Source: Tamlana carrageenivorans (lineage in GTDB: Bacteria > Bacteroidota > Bacteroidia > Flavobacteriales > Flavobacteriaceae). Taken from it: DNA of 64,000 nt. The notes below the pieces were generated by a model. It was given only the letters and a program-made list of their open reading frames with translations. It had not been told where the DNA came from and did not search any database. The translations under genes were made by a program, and so were the position numbers. Shown piece after piece: positions 26,031 through 34,084 of the stretch. The stretch spans positions 3,615,501-3,679,500 of the forward strand of contig NZ_CP025938.1 in assembly GCF_002893765.1 (NCBI RefSeq). The letters are read 5' to 3'. How positions within the stretch are numbered: the first letter of the stretch is position 1; every line of letters begins with the position of its first letter.

Positions 26031-26169
26031 TGCACACAACAACGTGTAAGCGCAATAACGGCGGAATTTTCTACCGAAAATTCTCGCCTTTTTATTAACT
26101 TGGTTGCGTCAGCGGAAAATACTCGCGTATTTTCCCGTTACTGACGCTTACACAAACCCGTTAGCAAAC
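26031..26169 (+). repeat. attC-like site 17
   Basis: Left arm TGCACACAAC (26031-26040); long inner arms GTGTAAGCG / CGCTTACAC; hairpins GAATTTTC-TACC-GAAAATTC and GGAAAATAC-TCGC-GTATTTTCC; right arm GTTAGCAAAC (26160-26169), pairing with GTTTGCTAAC at 27016. Its left arm has no partner in place because ISs replaced the start of the cassette. Confidence 0.78.
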
Positions 26170-26182
26170 ATTAAAAATAAAA

Positions 26183-26563
26183 ATGAACAAAATAGAAGTT
26201 GAAAAAAATGAAGAAGAAGAGCTTCCTATACCGGATTTATGGAGACCGACTTTTAAAGCTATTGTGAATGCGTTTGTTCAAAAAAACTATGAACTTAGCT
26301 CTGGAATAAATAATGTAAACCCAGTTTTAGAAAATACGGCTGAACAAATAAAGGAATATATTGAGGATTATGGAGAAGTGTTAATTGAACTACCAGACGA
26401 AACTTGGAATACATCTGTTTATATATGTTATGGAAACTATTGGAATGTGCTGATTGACTTATATACAGAAGGAGAAGGATTGAGTGATTTAGTACTTAAA
26501 GCAGAAGTAAGGGAAAATAACACTGAATATCTATTTGATATTAGAATGGTTTATGTGCCGTAA
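26183..26563 (+). CDS. DUF7668-like protein
   Basis: 126 residues with the order LWRPTFKAIVNAFVQKNYEL, IKEYIEDYGEVLIELPDETWNTSVYICYGNYWNVLIDLYTEGEGLSDLVLKAEV and a terminal RMVYVP. This pattern resembles the DUF7668 group, which is often found as small accessory or immunity-like proteins; I am not certain of the number. Acidic, no signal peptide. First gene of a two-gene cassette; only 14 bases separate the cassette border from the ATG. Confidence 0.55.
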   Translation: MNKIEVEKNEEEELPIPDLWRPTFKAIVNAFVQKNYELSSGINNVNPVLENTAEQIKEYIEDYGEVLIELPDETWNTSVYICYGNYWNVLIDLYTEGEGLSDLVLKAEVRENNTEYLFDIRMVYVP

Positions 26564-26569
26564 ACAATA

Positions 26570-27001
26570 ATGATGCGCAAAATAGTTGAACGGATTACAC
26601 AGGAATTATTAATGAGGAGAGTTTTTAAAAAGTACAAAAACAGTCTTCCAACCAAATCCGTTTCTGAAAAACCAAAAATGGATTATCACGTTTTAGCTGA
26701 TGCTGTAGTTTGGAATGACGAGGGAATTAAAAAATGTAATCCTGAATTGGAAAATGCATTAAGATACGCTCTTAATTATCGAACAAGTTTGATTGTTGAC
26801 AAGAACTTTGAAATTAAAAAGAAGAACTCGAACAGCATTGGAAAACGAACTTTTGAATTAGCTAAAAAATATTTCCCTAACTGGATTGGATTTGAAAAAA
26901 AACGCTGTGAATACAATCAAGAATTGTCGGACAGAATTAAAAGAATACGTAAAGTTTCTGAATGGAAAATCGAAAGACTAATGAATAGTGAGGAAACCTA
27001 A
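26570..27001 (+). CDS. Hypothetical protein (143 aa)
   Basis: Second gene of its cassette, six bases after the DUF7668-like gene. Basic, mostly helical, with a segment DAVVWNDEGIKKCNPELENALRYALNYRTSLIVDKNF and a C-terminal helix (ELSDRIKRIRKVSEWKIERLM). No signal peptide, no family recognised. Confidence 0.55.
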   Translation: MMRKIVERITQELLMRRVFKKYKNSLPTKSVSEKPKMDYHVLADAVVWNDEGIKKCNPELENALRYALNYRTSLIVDKNFEIKKKNSNSIGKRTFELAKKYFPNWIGFEKKRCEYNQELSDRIKRIRKVSEWKIERLMNSEET

Positions 27002-27015
27002 TTCGAATAAACAAC

Positions 27016-27216
27016 GTTTGCTAACACGGTGTATAAAACATAGCTAATAAGTGCTAAACCGAAAGGTTTGCGTATATTTAGAAAGTCCGCCAAATTTTTA
27101 ATTTGGCTTTTAAAAAGAGAAAATTAAAAACAAAATATAAAAATTCGGCTCTGTGTTTATCCGAAAAGTTAGTGTCTTTTTACACGCTACGTTTCATACA
27201 CAAGTCCGTTGCCAGT
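27016..27216 (+). repeat. attC-like site 18 (long type)
   Basis: Left arm GTTTGCTAAC (27016-27025) pairs with GTTAGCAAAC at 26160; inner arms GTGTAT / ATACAC; right arm GTTGCCAGTA (27208-27217) pairing with TACTGGCAAC at 27878. Body as in sites at 966 and 11415. Confidence 0.82.
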
Positions 27217-27224
27217 AATTTAAA

Positions 27225-27902
27225 ATGACCTTGGAGATAACGAAAAAAGAAGTTGAAAAATTAATTAAAATAAGAGAAAATGACACTGTTAAAAATCATT
27301 TTCTTACAGTCATTTCACGTGATTTTCAGGCAAAAGGTGAAATAACTTCGAATAAAATAAAATTCTGGAAACAAGGATTTTGGAATATGTCAACTTATCC
27401 TATATTTATATTTGAATTTAACTCAGAAAATCATTTAATAAACATTACTGATAAAATAAATCCAATTGGTAAAATATTTAATCTAATAATATTAATACCT
27501 ATAATTTTTTTAATTGTCATACAATTTATAAATGGCAGTAATTTAATTGATAACTGGTTACCGTTTACACTTTTTGGTATAATTTTATTGTTACTTATTT
27601 TGATTGTTCAAAAAGTCTATAATTTTGAAAAACAAAACCAACTTGAAAAAATTTATGCCCTTTTAGATATAGAAACAGAAGAAAAGATTGCTGAAAAAGA
27701 ATGGAGTTATAAAAAAATAATTACTCGGATTTTTATGTATCCTTTTTGCATTGGACTTATACTTTTGGCCATATTCTTACTTTTCCCAGATGGAAAAATA
27801 ATTTATGCAATTGCTTGTCTTGCTATAGCTGGAACTTATTTATTTAGTGACATAAAAATATTAATCGGAAAAAAAACTACTGGCAACAATGGCTATAAGT
27901 AA
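27225..27902 (+). CDS. Hypothetical four-segment membrane protein
   Basis: 225 residues; about 85 soluble N-terminal residues, then two membrane segments (IFNLIILIPIIFLIVIQFI, WLPFTLFGIILLLLILIVQKV), a charged loop, and two more (MYPFCIGLILLAIFLLF, IIYAIACLAIAGTYLF). No family recognised. The last eight codons and the stop (TAA, 27900-27902) are inside the attC-like site, so the C-terminus (TTGNNGYK) is encoded by recombination-site sequence. Confidence 0.6.
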   Translation: MTLEITKKEVEKLIKIRENDTVKNHFLTVISRDFQAKGEITSNKIKFWKQGFWNMSTYPIFIFEFNSENHLINITDKINPIGKIFNLIILIPIIFLIVIQFINGSNLIDNWLPFTLFGIILLLLILIVQKVYNFEKQNQLEKIYALLDIETEEKIAEKEWSYKKIITRIFMYPFCIGLILLAIFLLFPDGKIIYAIACLAIAGTYLFSDIKILIGKKTTGNNGYK

Positions 27903-28012
27903 TTGCTTGTTCTCGCCTACTTCTGAAAATCCTCGCGGATTTTCAGTTTGGTGTGTACTTGCAAAGTTAACCGCTAAACCACGCAACTACTCATAGCCGA
28001 GACCGTTAGCAC
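27878..28012 (+). repeat. attC-like site 19
   Basis: Left arm TACTGGCAAC (27878-27887), inner arms ATGGCTAT / ATAGCC, hairpin GAAAATCC-TCGC-GGATTTTC, right arm GTTAGCAC (28005-28012). Different type from the site that precedes the first higBA copy, which shows that the duplicated unit begins exactly here. Confidence 0.82.
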
Positions 28013-28082
28013 AAATAAAAAAAACTAGGAAAAGTTACCGTATTGGTAACTTTTTCATATATTTGCAACAAAATAATAAAAT

Positions 28083-28376
28083 GTGAGAGTAATTGCAAAA
28101 CGAACTTTACGTGATTTTTGGATAAAACACCCTGATAGTGAACAACAATTAACATCGTGGTATCGAGAAACCGAAAAAGCTGCATGGAATTCCATAAACG
28201 AACTTAAAACAGAATACCCAAATGCGAGTATTTTAAAAGACAATAGAATAGTCTTTAATATAAAAGGGAACAACTACAGATTAATTGTAAAATTCAATTT
28301 CGAGTTTCAAATCTGTTGGATACGATTTATAGGAACTCACGCGCAATATGATAAAATTAACGCTAACGAAATTTAA
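28083..28376 (+). CDS. higB: HigB-family mRNA interferase toxin, copy 2
   Basis: Identical in DNA and protein to 2943-3236 (GTG start, 97 residues). Part of an exact 876-base duplication of the complete cassette with its attC-like site. Two identical toxin-antitoxin pairs would complement each other, so loss of either cassette alone should be tolerated. Confidence 0.88.
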   Translation: MRVIAKRTLRDFWIKHPDSEQQLTSWYRETEKAAWNSINELKTEYPNASILKDNRIVFNIKGNNYRLIVKFNFEFQICWIRFIGTHAQYDKINANEI

Positions 28377-28377
28377 A

Positions 28378-28734
28378 ATGAAAATAACTCCAATACATAA
28401 CGAAAAAGATTATCAAAATGCTCTTGAGCGACTTGAGGAAATTTTTGACTCAAAAAAAGGAACTGAACTAGGTGATGAACTTGAAATACTTTCGATTTTG
28501 ATTGACAAATACGAGAATGAGAATTTCCCAATCGGAATGCCAGATCCTATAGAGGCAATAAAATTTCGAATGGAACAAATGGGAATGAAACAAAAGGATT
28601 TAGCCGAAGTTGTCGGATTTAAAAGTAGAGTAAGTGAAATCCTAAACAAGAAGCGTAAACTGACTTTAGAAATGATTAGAAAACTAAATGTCACTCTGCA
28701 TATTCCGACAGAGGTTTTAGTCCAAGATTATTAA
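28378..28734 (+). CDS. higA: HigA-family antitoxin, copy 2
   Basis: Identical to 3238-3594. XRE helix-turn-helix antitoxin; start chosen at the ATG one base after the higB stop. The upstream palindrome (28031-28053) is also preserved, so both copies probably answer to the same HigA pool. Confidence 0.9.
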   Translation: MKITPIHNEKDYQNALERLEEIFDSKKGTELGDELEILSILIDKYENENFPIGMPDPIEAIKFRMEQMGMKQKDLAEVVGFKSRVSEILNKKRKLTLEMIRKLNVTLHIPTEVLVQDY

Positions 28735-28751
28735 ACAAAATAAAATTACTA

Positions 28752-28886
28752 GTGCTAACAAGGTGTATAATTAATGGCTAGGTCGAGCTTGCTTACGAAT
28801 ATTCCTGCGGAATATTCTATTCGGTTTTTATTTGTTAAATTCCGTGCTAAATAACGCCACTAATCATACACGAGACCGTTAGCAAA
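28752..28886 (+). repeat. attC-like site 20
   Basis: Same sequence as site 4 up to the GTT (28878-28880), then diverges: GTTAGCAAAC here, GTTGCCATTA there. Left arm GTGCTAAC (28752-28759). Confidence 0.85.
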
Positions 28887-28900
28887 CATTGAACACCACT

Positions 28901-29782
28901 ATGATAAAAAAAATAATTATAATATTAATAATTTTATCTGTACAATCTTTTAGCTATGTTAGAGCGCAATGTACATTAAAAGATGATTATGCAAGAGACT
29001 TAAGTGAGAGTAAAATATTTAGACAGTTAACTTCTGATGAAAAATTATATGACCAAGTCACAGAAGCATGGGTAGTTCTACGTGAAAGTGGACAAGACTT
29101 TGCAACTAGGACTAATTTGGAGTTATTAAAGTCTTTAGGAAAAGATTTAAAAAACCCCAATTATTCTGGTCTTTTTGAACACTTGAGGGACTTTCCAGAG
29201 GATTATTATTTATGGAAACAAATAAAAGAAAATCCATTTAAAGCTTATGAATATGCTAAGGAATTACCTAGCTGGAATAATTTCAAAAAAACAGAATTTT
29301 TCAAAGCAGTAACAAAAAAAGGAACTGACTTTGAAATAGCTATGCTTAACAAAGTTAAAACTAGAACTGGCAGAGAATATGAAAAACTGAAAGAATTAAT
29401 TCCTGATATAGACCAAAGAAAATTAATTAGCCAAATGCAATTTTGCATTCCAGGAAAAAGTCCACCTTGCAATGCTAAAGGAGAATATTTTATTGCCGAC
29501 CAAGTTTGGATAAAATATGATGAATTTGACGATATTGAAAATATGATAATCGTTGACGCAAAATTAAGTGAAACCACTGCTCTAACAAGTGGACAGAATG
29601 CCGCTAAAAATCAAGTAACTAAAGGAAACTTATCGTATAAACCGAAAGATTCAAAAGGATTAGATATAAATTTCCAAGAGTTACCAACCAAAATTAATCA
29701 AGGAGATGCAATACCCATATCTGGATTTTATAAGCTTTATGGTGATGGTAACCAAAATTTTGAAGGGGTAATAAAACTATAA
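28901..29782 (+). CDS. Exported protein with possible nuclease-toxin C-terminal domain
   Basis: Start at ATG 28901; a TTG at 28889 would add four residues ahead of the signal peptide. Sec signal MIKKIIIILIILSVQSFSYVRA then Q. The middle (residues about 30-150) is helical. The last 120 residues hold GEYFIADQVWIKYDEFDD...MIIVDAKLSETTALTSGQNAAKNQV, a D-X-DAK arrangement with a following helix that resembles PD-(D/E)XK-type toxin domains at the C-terminus of polymorphic effectors. The downstream 229-residue gene follows after two bases and would be a natural immunity gene. The toxin reading is inference. Confidence 0.5.
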   Translation: MIKKIIIILIILSVQSFSYVRAQCTLKDDYARDLSESKIFRQLTSDEKLYDQVTEAWVVLRESGQDFATRTNLELLKSLGKDLKNPNYSGLFEHLRDFPEDYYLWKQIKENPFKAYEYAKELPSWNNFKKTEFFKAVTKKGTDFEIAMLNKVKTRTGREYEKLKELIPDIDQRKLISQMQFCIPGKSPPCNAKGEYFIADQVWIKYDEFDDIENMIIVDAKLSETTALTSGQNAAKNQVTKGNLSYKPKDSKGLDINFQELPTKINQGDAIPISGFYKLYGDGNQNFEGVIKL

Positions 29783-29784
29783 CT

Positions 29785-30474
29785 ATGGAAATAAATAAAA
29801 AATTACTTGAGTCTTTAATATTGGACAAAATTAGTGATAAATATACTGCAAGCTACGGAGATTCTGATTATCTTATTTACAATAATAAAAATGAAATTTA
29901 TAATGTTGAATTTAGAATTAGGATTCAATACCTTAGACTACTAACTTTTGAAGGTTTTTCAATTTTTTCATCAAAAAAGATTGAGAAGGAGATATCTAAT
30001 TTAATAATTGAGCCATTAAAAAATTATTACTCTAATAATTTTTATTTTAGTTCAATACGTTTCTATAAAACCAACTATAATTTTTCACAAGAAATAAATT
30101 CGGAAGAACAACTAACTGAATTTATAAATGAATTTATAAAATGTTTAGAATATCACGAAAAAGAAATTTTTCCAAAACTTTTAGATATTAAATTTTTAGC
30201 TGAATATGTAGGCTCAGTTCCTTTTGAACACCAAAGTGAAATTCCTATTGGTGGTAGTTTTCCTGTGCATTTATTTAAGAAATTAGCTGTTTTAAAATGG
30301 GGAAATCAAACTGAAAGATATTTTGAATACAAAAAAGAAACAAAAATATTAATTGAAAAATATGCAATTAAAAAACCAGATAAATATACTCATGAAATTA
30401 AAGAGAATTTTGAGAAGTTAGTTCATCATTTAGAAAACGAGCCAAATCCATTTAAAAAAAATAACGTTTGCTAA
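29785..30474 (+). CDS. Hypothetical protein, possible immunity partner
   Basis: 229 residues, no signal peptide, mostly helical and acidic-to-neutral (MEINKKLLESLILDKISDKYTASYGDSDYLIYNN...). It starts two bases after the exported protein gene and ends with its stop inside the R'' arm (tgcTAAc). No family recognised. Cytosolic location and tight coupling to a putative secreted toxin suggest an immunity role, but this is from context only. Confidence 0.5.
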   Translation: MEINKKLLESLILDKISDKYTASYGDSDYLIYNNKNEIYNVEFRIRIQYLRLLTFEGFSIFSSKKIEKEISNLIIEPLKNYYSNNFYFSSIRFYKTNYNFSQEINSEEQLTEFINEFIKCLEYHEKEIFPKLLDIKFLAEYVGSVPFEHQSEIPIGGSFPVHLFKKLAVLKWGNQTERYFEYKKETKILIEKYAIKKPDKYTHEIKENFEKLVHHLENEPNPFKKNNVC

Positions 30475-30602
30475 CAATGGCTATAAGTAATTGCTTGTTC
30501 TCGCCTACTTCTGAAAATCCTTGCGGATTTTCAATCCGGTATGTATTTGCAAAATTAACCGCTAACTCACGCAACTACTCATAGCCGAGACCGTGAGCAA
30601 TC
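30466..30602 (+). repeat. attC-like site 21 with damaged right arm
   Basis: Left arm GTTTGCTAAC (30466-30475) pairs with GTTAGCAAAC at 28878; inner arms ATGGCTAT / ATAGCC. The right arm reads CCGTGAGC (30591-30598) where CCGTTGTGAGC is expected from the cassette end GCTCACAAC (31531). A three-base deletion has removed the GTT, so this site should no longer be cut. Confidence 0.78.
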
Positions 30603-30610
30603 CCTCATAG

Positions 30611-30746
30611 AAACCCAAAAATTCCTTGGTATGTTGGCTAACGAAAAATTGAGTAAATTGCCTCTAAGAATTTTAATAAATATGAGAAAATCGAACATTT
30701 ATAAACTACTGATTTTCAGGATCATATTTTTACATTAGTCAGAAGT
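30611..30746 (+). mobile_element. Short IS110-derived element
   Basis: Left half aacccaaaaattcc...ggctaacg...gtaaatt resembles the left end of the IS110 element (23828 onward); right end ttttacattagtcagaagttga resembles 25430-25450. No transposase gene and almost none of the non-coding guide region remain. Likely a deletion derivative that may be moved in trans, or a decayed copy. Confidence 0.55.
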
Positions 30747-30766
30747 TGAAAAAAGAACCGAAATAA

Positions 30767-31111
30767 ATGAAAAATACTGCAATCGATATAAATGAATCTA
30801 CAATAAAAAAATATATAGAATCATTACGGCCTGAAGATAATGAAATCCGCAAAAAGTTGGATTTTGGGTATTCTTATGATGGAAAAGTTGTAATTCTTTA
30901 TGAAATTAGACCTTTTTGGAACAATCCAGAAGAAATAGAAAATATTGAATTTGCTAAAATCAGATTTTATAAGTCCAGAAAGGAATGGAATTTATATTGG
31001 ATGCGAGCAAGTGGGAAATGGGAAATTTATGACCCTTTTCCAAAATCAACACACTTAGAAAAAATAGTTAACGTAATTAAAGAAGATAAACACGGTTGTT
31101 TTTTTGGATAA
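30767..31111 (+). CDS. DUF3024-like protein
   Basis: 114 residues: YIESLRPEDNEIRKKLDFGYSYDGKVVILYEIRPFWNNPEEIENIEFAKIRFYKSRKEWNLYWMRASGKWEIYDPFP...IVNVIKEDKHGCFFG. The IRPxW, RFxxSRxxWxLYWMRxxGKWxxY and final CFFG are the hallmarks of DUF3024, a small protein often encoded with toxin-antitoxin-like partners; function unknown. It overlaps the next gene by eight bases. Confidence 0.75.
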   Translation: MKNTAIDINESTIKKYIESLRPEDNEIRKKLDFGYSYDGKVVILYEIRPFWNNPEEIENIEFAKIRFYKSRKEWNLYWMRASGKWEIYDPFPKSTHLEKIVNVIKEDKHGCFFG

Positions 31112-31550
31112 TCTGAAACAAAATATCATCAAAAATATTGCGCAGGAATTGGATTGTGGATTCGACTGCTATTTTAATGTGAAAACAAGTGAAATTATAT
31201 CTATTCCAGGGATTTCTTATGTATCAGACCAAGATGACTTTAAAAAATCTTTTGAACAGGATTTTAAAAGCATAGAAAATAACACAACAGATTTTATAAA
31301 ATTCGCTGTTTTGGAAAGCTTTGAGTCATTTAAAATTATGGAATTATTTGTACAACAATTAACTGACCAAAATCTTAAGGCAGAATTGGGAAAAGTATTG
31401 GAAAACAAAAAGCCATTTCAGAATTTTAAAAGTAAAGTAGACCAATCAAATTTTAGACAAAATTGGTTTGATTTCAAGCAAAAAAAAATTGAGAAAAAAG
31501 TAGAAACTGAATTAAAAACAAATAAAGCCAGCTCACAACAATGGCTATAA
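31104..31550 (+). CDS. UPF0158-family protein
   Basis: 148 residues from a TTG at 31104, overlapping the DUF3024 gene by eight bases. Sequence (IAQELDCGFDCYFNVKTSEIISIPG...FVQQLTDQNLKAELGKVLENKKPFQNFKSKVDQSNFRQNWFDFKQKKIEKKV) is typical of UPF0158. These proteins have no assigned role. The last codons enter the R'' arm of the attC-like site. Confidence 0.72.
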   Translation: MDNLKQNIIKNIAQELDCGFDCYFNVKTSEIISIPGISYVSDQDDFKKSFEQDFKSIENNTTDFIKFAVLESFESFKIMELFVQQLTDQNLKAELGKVLENKKPFQNFKSKVDQSNFRQNWFDFKQKKIEKKVETELKTNKASSQQWL

Positions 31551-31731
31551 TTAATACGGGGTTAGGTGCTTAACCTAAATTTTAGTATGTTTTTGTAATG
31601 TCCGCCAAATCTTTTGATTTGGCTTTAGAACAAAAAATATAAAACAAAATAAAAAGTTTTGGCTAAGTGTTTAATTGGAAGTTAATTTCTTTTTTATTCC
31701 CGTACTAATCATAGCCGAGACCGTTGTGTGT
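31531..31731 (+). repeat. attC-like site 22
   Basis: Left arm GCTCACAAC (31531-31539); inner arms ATGGCTAT / ATAGCC; body related to the long type; right arm GTTGTGTGTA (31723-31732). The cassette it opens is cut after 17 bases by IS30 copy 4. Confidence 0.75.
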
Positions 31732-31748
31732 AATTCTGACCTAAAATT

Positions 31749-32860
31749 CCGTATTCAAGAACTTAACGCAACAAATCTAAATTAATAGATTTGTAATTAT
31801 GGTACGAAAAAAAACAGGTAGACTTACCCTTAAAGAAAGAATAAAGAATACAGATTGAGACTCTTTTAACTGAAAAAAAGAATAAATCATACATCGCTAT
31901 AACCATTAACAGAGCTCGATCTACGGTTACAAGAGAAGTTAATAAATGGGTGCAAACAGATAGAGATAAATACTCAGCAGAACTAGCTCATTGGTGCGCC
32001 AAAGATGATTACCTAAACAAAAGAAATATTGATAAAATATCTAAGTACCCTAGACTTCGAATTTATGTCTATAGGGGCTTATTATCACAATGGACTCCTG
32101 AACAAATTGCTGGAAGACTAAAAGAAGAATTCCCAAATGATCCTATAATGTCTATTTCTCACGAATCAATTTATAGGTACATATATGCAAAGCCTCAAGC
32201 TAGTTTAAATAAAAAACTAATTAAACTCCTCGTACGCAAAAAAACAAGACGTAGACCCTCTAAAAAAAGACGCAGAACAGGATCTAAAATATTAAACCAA
32301 GTCAGTATAGACCTAAGGCCCGAGCATATTAACCTAAGAAATGAAATCGGACACTGGGAAGGAGATTTAATGATTGGGAAGGATCAAAAATCGGCTATTG
32401 GAACTATCGTAGAACGCAAATCTAGATATACATTAATTATCAAACTAAAAGCCAGGAACTCTAAGGAAATTGCTAAAATGTTTTCTAAAGAACTTAACAA
32501 ACTAGATCCCATATTCAAAAAATCTATGACCTACGATAATGGAATTGAAATGGCAAGACACGAAACAATTACCAAGAAAACAGGTATGAAAATTTACTTT
32601 GCACACCCCTATTCTTCTTGGGAAAGAGGCACCAATGAAAACACTAACGGACTCATCAGAAGGTACCTCCCAAAAGGAACAGATTTTAACAAAATTGACT
32701 TAAATACATTCATCGAAATTCAAGAAAAATTAAACAATAGACCTCGTAAAATTATTGGATTTAAAACCCCTAATGAAGTTATGATAAAAGAACTAAAAAT
32801 TGTAGCTTAGACTCATACAAAAAAAAGCAACGTTTGTTGCGTTAGAACCTTGAATGCAGC
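31749..32860 (+). mobile_element. IS30-family element, copy 4 (1,112 bp, frameshifted)
   Basis: CCGTATTC at 31749 to GAATGCAGC at 32860. Seven bases longer than copies 1-3 because AAAGAAT is repeated near 31838-31850. Flanking tetramers AATT and CTTA differ, so the two sides were not adjacent originally: cassette array on the left, sugar-utilisation island on the right. Confidence 0.9.
31799..32810 (+). pseudogene. IS30 transposase, copy 4, frameshifted
   Basis: The ATG at 31799 reads the normal first 15-16 residues, then the 7-base insertion shifts the frame to an early TGA. The rest (from about 31950, MQTDRDKYSAELAHW) is open for 286 residues and keeps the DDE triad but lacks the DNA-binding helix-turn-helix. 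The same insertion is present in copy 5 (63431), so these two share an inactive ancestor, or were spread by recombination or in trans. Confidence 0.88.
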
Positions 32861-33866
32861 CTTAGAACTATGGGCTCCACAAACGCCAAAGCTTTACAAA
32901 GTTTCCATTGAAACTGAATCTGAAAAAATAAGCGACAAAATAGGTTTTAGATCCATTGAAACAAAAGTCAAACAAATTCTATTACATGGGAAACCTGTAT
33001 TCTTAAAAGGCATTTCGCTTCACGACGAAAATCCACTTCGACGCGATCGAGCTAACTCTATTGAGGATGCCAAATTAATGTTAGAATGGGCAAAAGAATT
33101 AGGCTGTAACTTTATACGCTTGGCACACTATCCGCATCAAGAAAACATAGTTAGATTAGCCGATGAAATGGGCATTATGCTCTGGGAAGAATTACCATTG
33201 TATTGGGGCATTGAGTGGGACAATCCTGAAGTACTTCAAAAAGCAAAAAAACAATATACAGAACTTATAAATCGTGATTATAACAGAGCAAGCTCAATAA
33301 TTTGGTCAATCGCTAATGAAACCATTCCAACTGACGCTAGAAATGATTTTTTAAGAGCCATAGCAGGGCATATAAAATCTATTGACAGTACACGTTTATT
33401 AAGTGCCGCATGTAAAAAGGATCAGGCTGGAGATGGTAATCCAGAAAACAATTACAGCATTAGCGACCCAATAATGGAATATCTTGATATTGTTAGTTTT
33501 AATGAATATTTAGGGTGGTACGGAGGCTTACCTAAGGAATGCAGAAAAAAAACATTTACATCAAGTACAAATAAACCTATAATAGTAAGTGAATTTGGTG
33601 GAGGTGCATTACAAGGTTTTTATGCCGACAAGCTTACTAGGTGGAGTGAAGAATACCAAGAATATTTATATAAAGAAAATATTGCGATCTTCGATCGTAT
33701 AGATGGGTTGGCAGGAATGACTCCTTGGATTCTTGCCGATTTCATGTCTCCACTTAGGCAATTACCAGATATTCAAGATGGCTGGAATAGAAAAGGTTTA
33801 ATTTCAGAAAAAGGAATTAAGAAAAAAGCCTTTTATGTTTTACAATCATATTACAACACAAAGTGA
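32861..33866 (+). pseudogene. GH2 beta-glycosidase, 5'-truncated by IS30
   Basis: Native sequence begins in the immunoglobulin-like domain (ELWAPQTPKLYKV) and contains the complete GH2 TIM barrel: KGISLHDENPLRRDRA, FIRLAHYPHQE, acid/base glutamate in WSIANETIPT and nucleophile glutamate in IIVSEFGGGALQGF. The sugar-binding N-terminal domain, roughly 250-300 residues, is missing; the ORF start now falls in the IS end. Closest in character to beta-glucuronidase/beta-galactosidase enzymes. Probably non-functional, and the only member of the island that is clearly broken. Confidence 0.85.
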
Positions 33867-34084
33867 GCATAGTATAATTCTCGAAAACTAGCATACTACA
33901 TTAGTAAACCATTGTATATCTCAATAAACCAACCTTTAAAATCATTATGAAATGAAAATTCACAGTGGTTATCTCATTAATTTATAAAATCATTCAGCTA
34001 CACTACAAGAAATAGCTATCCCAAACTCTAGACAATCAATTAATTAGCTTAAATTTTAAAAGCCATATTATTTTTCATATTTTT

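Noticed and set aside
1..31748. CRISPR array as an explanation of the regularly placed repeats
   Set aside because: Repeats are 130-200 bp palindromes separated by whole genes, with no short spacers or cas genes.
31950..32810. A separate 286-residue transposase gene in IS30 copy 4
   Set aside because: It is the remainder of the frameshifted transposase and lacks the DNA-binding domain.
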